Shown: positions 57,063-64,000 of the stretch, in pieces
Layout of the letters: every line of letters begins with the position of its first letter
Numbering within the stretch: the stretch's first letter is position 1
Assembly (NCBI GenBank): GCA_003184365.1
Contig: NKYR01000146.1
Span: 7,581-71,580, forward strand
Source: Evernia prunastri
Taxonomy: Eukaryota; Ascomycota; Lecanoromycetes; Lecanorales; Parmeliaceae
Direction: 5' to 3'
Length of the DNA: 64,000 nucleotides
The notes under the pieces: generated by a model
The model's database searches: none
Seen by the model: the letters and a program-made list of their open reading frames with translations, nothing else
Told to the model about the DNA's origin: nothing
Made by a program: the position numbers and the translations under genes

Positions 57063-57539
57063 ATGGATCTTTCAGTAGCTGAAGAGGATCTAAGGTCATC
57101 TGAAAATTTGCAGAACCGTGCTCAGCTCAAGTCTCAAAAACGCTCCAAGTCTCCCTCAGCTTATCGCAAGCCTTGCGACCTTTGTCACACCCCGAACGAT
57201 GTCCTGGTACGCTGTAGCATCGATGACACACTTGCGTGGTACTTCGTCTGCACGAAGGTCTGCTGGAGAAAGGTTTCCGGTGGCGTGATTGATGGAAGCC
57301 CGAATCACCCATATTACAGGTATGGTGGCATGTGGAAGAACAAGCATGCAGGTGTCAGTGCGAAGAAGCCCAAACCCAAGAAGGGCGGAGCTGTTCGAGA
57401 TTGGCAGGAGTATAAAAGCTACGTGTTCAATGATAAGGTTCTACATGAGGAACAGGTATGGAGCTGTCGAAGAAGCCATACGAGCTCTGAAGCAAACGTA
57501 CCGGGCAAATGTAATAACTCTTGGAAGGAGACTGGCTAG
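57063..57539 (+). CDS. Conserved fungal cysteine-containing protein, function unknown
   Basis: A single 158-codon exon. I know the pattern as a conserved, uncharacterised fungal protein. A basic start is followed by KPCDLCHTPNDVLVRCSIDD, WYFVCTKVCWRKVSGGVIDG, HPYYRYGGMWKNKHAGVSAK and a Lys/Pro basic patch, then VWSCRRSHTSSEANVPG. The pairs CDLC, C and CTKVC look like a zinc-binding site (C-x2-C ... C-x3-C). The basic patch suggests nucleic-acid binding or nuclear localisation, but that is inference. The frame stays open to a conserved-looking end, so no intron is needed. Convergent with ATE1. Confidence 0.75.
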   Translation: MDLSVAEEDLRSSENLQNRAQLKSQKRSKSPSAYRKPCDLCHTPNDVLVRCSIDDTLAWYFVCTKVCWRKVSGGVIDGSPNHPYYRYGGMWKNKHAGVSAKKPKPKKGGAVRDWQEYKSYVFNDKVLHEEQVWSCRRSHTSSEANVPGKCNNSWKETG

Positions 57540-57658
57540 CCTATGGCTGTCTATGGGCAAATGGTGGACCTTCCGTGACCAATGGTGGTTTTCTAGATGG
57601 ACTTTGATCTCAAGATACAGCAGAGGGAAGCAACTGGATCTGTTAGTCTTAACTGTTC

Positions 57659-59993
57659 CTACCCAAAATGAAGCGCTGTCTTTTGGACCAATTCTGGCCC
57701 AATGCAAGCAGCTAGCTCCGCCGCGATCCCTTTGATCGACGACGAATCTGTCACCTCATTTTCATCCCAGCCAGCTAGGTTCTGATCGACGCGTCAGCAG
57801 CATTCGTGCACAAGGAGCGGTCAAATAGAATGCTGTGTTCACCTCCAATTTGACGAGTCGTTGCCCAAGCTTTATTTTCCATTGACCCAAGTCGACCTTT
57901 GCTTCTAGCTCCTCCAACGACAAGGCTCCTGGCGTGCCTGCGTGGAAGACATCTGACGCTTCTCTACCCTTGGAATCTTGTTCTTGGTCTTGCCCACTAA
58001 TGTACCCGAGGGCAAGCTTGAAATCATTGGGACCCATGTTCAACTCTTTTCGAAAAGCCGAGGTGGTGGCCCGGTCGGACTGCAGGAACACTGTAAGGGA
58101 GTTGGAGGAGATCTCGAGTGCCCGCTCCATGGCCATAGACAACCATTTTCGTACTGAAAGACGTTGCATCATGTCCGAGTCCAGAGCATCCCAGACGTTT
58201 GATAAAGGATCTTATATTTACGGACAATTAGCAAAGTTGTAACTACCACCAGCGGAGGCTTCACCGACCTAGGATGTACGTTGGGCGGAATGATGCTTTG
58301 TACCGCATTTTGATACATGAGTGGATGTAGTATCCTTGCCGAAGAGTCAGCCAATTGGATTGAGCTTAAAACCTTTCAAGGGGCGTGCCTACCCATATAA
58401 TAGTACTGGTAGTCACCTTCTAGCGCTAGAGAGATTTCTCGAAGTGCGGAGAGTTTGCCAAAAATCCAGTCATTGACATCTTCATGGTACCTGTCTTGGT
58501 GTGAACAAGATCGCACCTCGTATGCGATGACAAGGCAAATTACATGAGATAAACAGAGCTCACACAGTGAGGAAGGAGATCGAGTACACCTAGAGCAATC
58601 AACTTTCCATCTAGGCGGTAGCACTGGTGGTAGGAACCGATCTTCTTCTCTCTGCCACCATTGACCCGAGTAGTTTGGTGTAAGCCAGAGCAGAGGAAGC
58701 GCTTGAAACCACTTCTGGAAATATCAGAAGGACCTTCGTGATGGATCTTTCTTTGATAGTTTGCAAAAAGTGCGTATCTATATGTTGGGTTATCAGGACA
58801 GCATACGCCAATCGCAATCAAGGGCATTTCACACTTTTCCTCAGTGAAACTGTCTGGCTCTAGATTATGATTTCGGGGTCAGTCTTGCTTGTTTGAGGGG
58901 CTTTGCGAGCCGAGAAACACGCCTAGAGAGGTAAACCTCCCTAGACTATGTCTCAAGACTCAACCATTGGTTCAGAAGAGGAAATATGGACTCCGAAAAC
59001 ACGTGGTGACGTACGCAGGGTCACTTCGAATTTGTGGGCTGGCTCAATCGACCCTTTTGTCTGATCGTCGATTGGGCGTCGCACACAGCGATACTCGGAC
59101 TCATGGACCGCTTCGTAGACATCAAAGTTGTTTCTGCGGCGCTTCTTCTCCCTGTCAAGAGGCACGATAGCATCAGTCAAGACCCAGCCTCCATTCGTGG
59201 TCCCAAATTGGCTTTTTGTCGACTTCCCAAGCCGTCGGCACTTTCATCCGGGACACTTACTCTCTACTCCTTGGACAGAGTCTAGCAGCTTTATGAGTGT
59301 AATCTGGCCCCACTACGTACTTGCTCCATCGATTGATCGTTTGACGCTGATCTCTACTTGGATAAAAAGCTGTTGCATCCAAACTAGATGACTGATGAGT
59401 GAGTTTTCCAGGAAAGACTGTTTCTCAAAGTCACCGGATAGTGTAATGTGGGCAGCACGAGTGGCGGTTGTCAGGCTTGTAATAGTATGTTCCAGATCTA
59501 GGAAACAGACATCAAGTTTCAGCCAAAGGCTCTCCCAGACTGCCAAGGATGAAGAAGATGAAACAATACTACCGGCGCCAGCCTTGATCTACTAAGATCT
59601 GATAGACTGATGGCTGTAGAGAAGTAGACACGAAGCCTACAGAAGCGCCTGAGGAAGGACTAATGATCAGTTTGGGCCTGAGATTGATATACGACGATAA
59701 GGAGAAGGTTATCCGGGAGTAGGCGTGTTACTGGAAGGCTGACGGGTGCGGTTTGGTTTAGAATGGCAATAGCCGCAACTACTTCGCTGATAGCCTTCAC
59801 CTCAGTCAGCATGTTACTGCTGGTCTATAGTAATATGCAGTTGATCGAGAAGGGAATGTGAAAGCGAAGGAGTCCAAGGTAGGGAAGCAATCTGAGCCAG
59901 CCAAAGCTGCACGGGGCGTTTGATGAAGATCGGGTGGAGTGGTATCAGAGGCAGCTCACCGGTGGGAGTGAGAAAGGAAAGGGAGTCTTCCAT
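57659..59993 (-). CDS. ATE1: Arginyl-tRNA--protein transferase 1
   Basis: Ten or more exons on the minus strand; the first five are 59993-59960, 59794-59732, 59636-59573, 59497-59435 and one from about 59385. The spliced start is MEDSLSFLTPTGYQRSSCGY with CGYC and later HSCCPHYTIR, the catalytic/cluster-binding cysteines of ATE1. Next are VYQILVDQGWRRSGTYYYKP, EAVHESEYRCVRRPID, IEPAHKFEVTLQPDSFTEEK (split over exons), YALFANYQRKIHHEGPS, GSYHQCYRLDGKLIALGVLD, IFGKLSALREISLALEGDYQ and YYIHSCIKMRYKASFRPTYI. It ends in TALHFG. ATE1 attaches arginine to N-terminal Asp/Glu, feeding the Arg/N-degron pathway. The pieces look broken before splicing but all join in frame; an ATG five codons upstream is also possible. 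Confidence 0.92.
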
Positions 59994-61435
59994 GGTAGAA
60001 ATGCGCATGTCAAGCTTCTTGTTTCCAACTTTTGGCGGATGAAATAGTAGTACCCCTGAGACCCGCTTTGCTTTTACGACGATATTACGGTGGGCATTTC
60101 TTCATGAGATGAAGTAGGTAATTAGACTTAGGTACATACCTTAAGGTATGGTATGGAACTGAAATACTCCGTAGACGCCGAAGGTCGATGCCTACTTTAG
60201 GTAGCCCTAAAAGCTGCATTTAGGTTAATGCGCCTTCCCTAGACTCTACGTCCTAGACTCTACGTTATTGGGTGTTCACATCACGTTACCCTTATTTTTC
60301 ACGAACAAGTAGGTACCGTAAGGTACTCGAAGTTCGACAGGACGATAGTGATTAATAATACATCAAAGCGTACGGGCCGAGAGGGGTTCCAGATGGGGAG
60401 ACTTAAGGTAAAGGCTCGTTCGAAATCAAAACTCCTGCGGCATCTTTCACTACTGGTCGGTAGCACCTTTAGCACGACGCACCTAACGCACATCTAAGGT
60501 ACATTTATGCACCTTGATAATCCGGTCGGAGGATTGGGGCTCCATGGAACGACGCTCGCACATGCATGGAATTTCTATAATGGCCGAGGCGAGTCCTGAT
60601 AGGTTGAAGGGGAAGCCTACCTGTGACCCTTTCACCAAATATTCTACGATAGTGTGGGGAAGATTCGAGGTGCAATTGTGAATCCATCACACGAGTTGAC
60701 GGTTGGGCATTGGCAATTCATACCTAGGTAGCTGCGAAGGATTGGGAAAGAGCAGTGGATCCCATCGGTCTGGTCTGCGCAGCTACAGTTACAAGTAATT
60801 TGACCTAGGACCGCGTGGATAGGGTCGCGAGAATCGATTGTTGTCACAACAACTTGTGTAGAAATTACCATTATTTACCGTATCGTTCATGAAAGGACGT
60901 ACGAGGGTAAGGTATGTATGTACTATCGTTAGAATAAAGAAAGTGTGTGGGGGTTGACGATGTCGGAGCAAAAAGAAAAAGAACGGCTTTGTTTTTTGCG
61001 AGGCGGATGCCTATTTTGATCGTCTCTTCCACTTCATCTCCCGCCCATGTTATTACTCTGATTATTATTACCTTTCCAATTAAAAACCCACTCGTTAATA
61101 ATGATAATAACATTAGCACTTCCATCCAAAAAATGCAGACGTCTTCTAACGACAGAATAATAGTACCCCATCCTCAAACCCGTCCCCCACGGGTTTGAAG
61201 GAACCTTCCTCCAGCCTCCCAAATCATTGCCTTGTCATCTCTCCCCAACCCAACGCCCCTTGACCCTCGCCCTACCGTCTGCCTGAAATATTCCAGTCCC
61301 CAGCGTCATCCTCAAGTGTGTCTCGGAACGCGGTCACCACTGTAGTACCGCACAGCCTCTCGCTTCAGCATCCCAGGTATAGCGCGCGAGAGCTTCTCCA
61401 CGACCACTCACCCAAACCATAGCTAGACTCGCAGC
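59994..61435. other. Long intergenic region with TACCTAGGTA-like motifs
   Basis: 1.4 kb upstream of both ATE1 and the Nudix gene. From 60110 to 60330 and at 60721-60732 there are many GGTAC, CCTTAAGGTA and CCTAGGTA words, the same motif family as at 20.9-21.2 and 32.3-33.3 kb. No open frame with a recognisable product. Confidence 0.45.
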
Positions 61436-62030
61436 ATGGCTCAGAAGCTTGCCTCTACCGCTCGCACTGGACGGGACAATCAGCGTGAGTCCTGCCCAAA
61501 GGCTTAAAATAGACTCATGACTTGCAGTCTTTCGAAACAACTGTACTGCGGTAGATGTTACGTTTCCTGCTCAGCAGCTGGCTAACTTTTCTTTCTTTGA
61601 AGGATATGGCGCTCATGGCGAGAGACTCGTTGCTGGTGTGGTCCCTCTCTCTAGCGACAAGAAGAAGGTTATGCTCATTCAGTCCACCCGTCGAGGTGGC
61701 TGGGTGCTCCCGAAAGGTGGTTGGGAGACTGATGAGGGAACCGCAGAAGAAGCGGCTTGTCGCGAGGCTTGGGAAGAGGCTGGCATTGAGTGTAAGATAC
61801 AGCGCGACCTCGGCAAAATTCCTGATAAACGCCCGCCAGAACAGCTTACCGCCCATGCCCCGAAAGCGATATTCCAATTTTACGAGGTCAGTGTTGAGAA
61901 AGAGGCGACGCAGTGGCCGGAGAAGCACAAGAGAGCAAGGCAGTGGATGTCGTATCAAGAGGCCAAGGATGCATTGGCCCCAAGGCCGGAGTTGCTGGAC
62001 GCTTTAAACAAGAGCTCGATCGTGCGGTAG
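61436..62030 (+). CDS. Diphosphoinositol-polyphosphate phosphohydrolase-like Nudix hydrolase
   Basis: Two exons (61436-61484, 61603-62030) give 158 residues. MAQKLASTARTGRDNQ joins to RYGAHGERLVAGVVPLSSDK. The Nudix box runs from GGWETDEGTAEEAACREAWE into EAGIE, matching G-x5-E-x7-R-E-x2-E-E-x-G. The preceding RRGGWVLPKGGW and later FQFYEVSV...WPEKHKRARQWMSY match yeast Ddp1/fission yeast Aps1, which hydrolyse inositol pyrophosphates and diadenosine polyphosphates and so link to phosphate signalling. An alternative small exon within the 118-nt intron is possible but unnecessary. Confidence 0.9.
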
Positions 62031-62839
62031 TCTTGGATAGATTTGGTCAGAATCGAGATCGCATACTGGGAGGAATGTTTGTAAGAGTTATGATGGCGTA
62101 TTATCCAGAGCTGCAAACGGCATGCTTGAGACAGTAAGGCATCATCACATAGAATGGGCGGCGTTTTGAGGAGAGACCGTCTGTTCCAGGTGGAGTAGCT
62201 TCCTCTTCCCTTCCCTGATGCGTATATGTTGCCATTATCCTCCACCAATAGAGTGCTACGAGGCGGTTGATACATTCATCATTGCGCACAAATAGCAGTC
62301 TCCATGTGTGCGCATGCATGGACCCAGCGGTCACAGGCATAACATGAGCCAGGCTGCCAGCCAGGAGGTTTCGTGAATTGGTTTTCTACGATGACCATCA
62401 TGACGCATGATTGGGCTGAGAGCAATTTATTTTTGTGCAATGTGGCAAACATGGTGTAAGATGCGTCCTCGAATAGGTATTTCTTCCAAGGTGTTGGATT
62501 TGCGAGATTTTGTGTCACCCAACCCCATCTTCCTGAAATCCAAGCGCGATTCCCATCTTACGAGCAATGGGCCGCACAAGGACAACAGAAACTTTCGACA
62601 AGAACGGCTTTGGTTTAGTATCTACACCAACACGCAAGACACCAGGGTAGCCCACCTTTCAATTCAAATTTTGCTGGAGGACGGAGTTTGCATGCTCCAA
62701 TCATCTCGGGTAGACACCTACGCCTTCCACTTTGGGCCGGCACCTTGACATCACACTTCACCTTGAACGAAACATTGTTAAGGTTGAGCAAGCCTTACAG
62801 CAAGCAAATTTCTGCGATAGTGTCACTCATCATCTTCGC
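62031..62839. other. Intergenic between Nudix and LRR genes
   Basis: About 810 bp. A 113-codon open stretch (62407-62748) shows no family. It presumably includes the Nudix 3' end and the LRR-gene promoter. Confidence 0.4.
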
Positions 62840-64000
62840 ATGATGGGCAGGCTCAATTACATTAACGTAAGCAACAACGCAGCTTCACTATAGGCATAGC
62901 AAATACTGACACTCATTGCCGCAGCGGAAGATCGAGGGTGTGAAGCTCGGAGCGGCGATATCAAAAGACCTGGTATTGCCATTTGGATTCTACATCTCCG
63001 GAATTGCGGAGCTGGACCTAGTCAGGCTAACGCTTCAATAGGTCAAACGCATTCCGCCAAGTCCAGGGTCAAAAAGCGCTCTCAGAGACTCCATTGTAGA
63101 GCTTGATGTCTCTGGAAAACGCTTGACTGACGAAGGCTTTGGCGAATTAGCGTCGGCATTGGTAAAGTCACTGAACTACGACGGCGATCAAGGCAGGGTC
63201 GTCCGGCTAGAAGAACTTTGCTTGACAAACAATCAACTGAGTGCCATCTCACTCCAGGCTCTGTCACCCATTATCAGATTGGCAAGCCATGACCTCAGAG
63301 ACTTGGATCTTTCCGAGAATAGCATCAACATCAACACAGAAGCCGAGATTGCCATTTGGGAGGATTTTCTAACATCTTTCAGGGATTGCGACGTGCTGCG
63401 GAGGATAGATCTTAGCTGCAACGCATTGGGGCCTAGGGCTCTTGAGGTGATGACAAGGGTCTACGCAAAGCAAGAGGCCGTGGACCTGGTGCTCCCTACG
63501 GATCTTGAACAAGTTCAGAGTAACGAACGAAGAATGTCTACCGATGTTACTAGGCTTGGGCGAAACATGAAGAATTTGAATTTCTTTGCGGATACAGACA
63601 ATAGAGATAGTGACGAGGACAATGACCCAAAGTCCGACAGACCCAAAGGCTTAAGACATGGTTCGTTAGGAATCTCCTAGTCGCGGGAGCTGGTTGACTT
63701 TCTACTCAGGTTCGAAGTCTCCCGAAAAGGCTGCTCTACCTCCTGCTCAGCCAGAATCGCCACACTTGTACGCTACCACCCGGGGCATCAGATCTGTCCC
63801 ATATATTGTATTATCTGACAGCGGAATGACCGAAGCCGGTGCATTGCACCTTTCCTACATACTTGAAGTTCATCATGCCCCTGAAAGGCTCCTGACCCGA
63901 GTACCCCCCCCAAAGGCTGGTACTCCCGCACAGCAATTGCTTTCCTACGATGAGTCACAATGTCGAGGCATTATCTATCTTCCAAACCCCTTACTTGGCA
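62840..64000 (+). CDS. Leucine-rich repeat protein (3' end beyond the window)
   Basis: Exons 62840-62866 (or from the second ATG at 62843), 62925-62972, 63042-63660 and 63710 onward. The product starts MMGRLNYINRKIEGVKLGAA, then VKRIPPSPGSKSALRDSIVE. LRR units of ribonuclease-inhibitor type follow: LDVSGKRLTDEGFGELASAL, VRLEELCLTNNQLSAISLQA, LRDLDLSENSININTEAEI, LRRIDLSCNALGPRALEV. After an acidic Asp-rich linker the last exon has GIRSVPYIVLSDSGMTEAGA and continues past position 64000. I know it as a conserved fungal LRR protein without an assigned function; the RI-like repeats suggest protein binding. Confidence 0.8.

Noticed and set aside
57659..59993. ATE1 as a pseudogene, because its frames are broken many times
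   Set aside because: Every break is resolved by a GT-AG intron with correct phase, and all key cysteines and the C-terminus are present.
1..64000. tRNA, rRNA, CRISPR array, bacterial-type operon or secondary-metabolite cluster
   Set aside because: I looked for tRNA B-box text, short regularly spaced repeats and backbone synthase domains and saw none; the organism is a eukaryote.

Overview
The window looks like nuclear DNA of a filamentous ascomycete (Pezizomycotina). The evidence is: dense genes with many 41-160 bp introns (GT-AG, branch sites such as CTAAC or TACTAAT), fungal-type gene families (Zn2Cys6 activator of the AcuK type, Dicer-like protein, SPO22/ZIP4, Fta7/CENP-Q), and an AT-rich block at the left edge with a repeat-induced point mutation (RIP) signature. 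A Leotiomycete-like fungus is my guess, but the sequence does not prove it. All gene models were spliced by eye. Where I give a full exon list, the exon lengths sum to a multiple of three and the splice joins restore conserved family motifs.

Layout: 1-1640 is RIP-degraded AT-rich DNA. 1955-5340 is a WD40 protein of the MABP1/WDR62 type. 5918-7563 is a DUF2236 (mpaB'/latex-clearing-like) oxygenase. 8536-13845 is a full Dicer (DCL2-like), followed about 1 kb downstream by an 80-90 bp decayed copy of its own 5' end. 15032-16390 (minus) is proteasome alpha2. 16847-17957 is a RING-variant membrane E3 ligase. 18602-20524 (minus) is a multi-pass TMEM135-like protein. 21900-23067 (minus) is a CENP-Q/Fta7-like kinetochore protein. 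23441-25346 is an AcuK/RDS2-type gluconeogenesis regulator. 25707-29298 is the meiotic protein SPO22/ZIP4. 29900-31947 (minus) is an MFS sugar transporter.

From 33.6 to 41.6 kb there is a compact block of RFC1 (minus), mitochondrial ribosomal protein uL16m (plus), RFC5 (minus) and COX11 (plus). Two of the five clamp-loader subunits lie within 7 kb, and each has ACGCG (MCB-like) elements about 70-100 bp upstream of its ATG. After an unassigned 2 kb stretch come dynactin p27/DCTN6, the giant coiled-coil nucleoporin TPR/MLP1, TFIIE-beta, COQ3, mitochondrial PheRS, MGE1/GrpE, a short conserved cysteine-rich fungal protein, arginyl-tRNA transferase ATE1, a diphosphoinositol-polyphosphate Nudix hydrolase, and an LRR protein cut by the window end.

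Most genes are single-copy housekeeping genes, and the gene order is a mosaic rather than a secondary-metabolite or effector cluster. The accessory part is the left 15 kb: RIP DNA, the unassigned decayed stretch at 7.6-8.5 kb, Dicer and its broken partial copy. I found no convincing new multi-gene system. The most interesting items are the Dicer fragment with RIP-like changes, the readable intron inside the Dicer RNase III domain, the shared MCB-like elements of the RFC genes, GC-AG introns in two genes, and the unassigned region at 41.6-43.7 kb.
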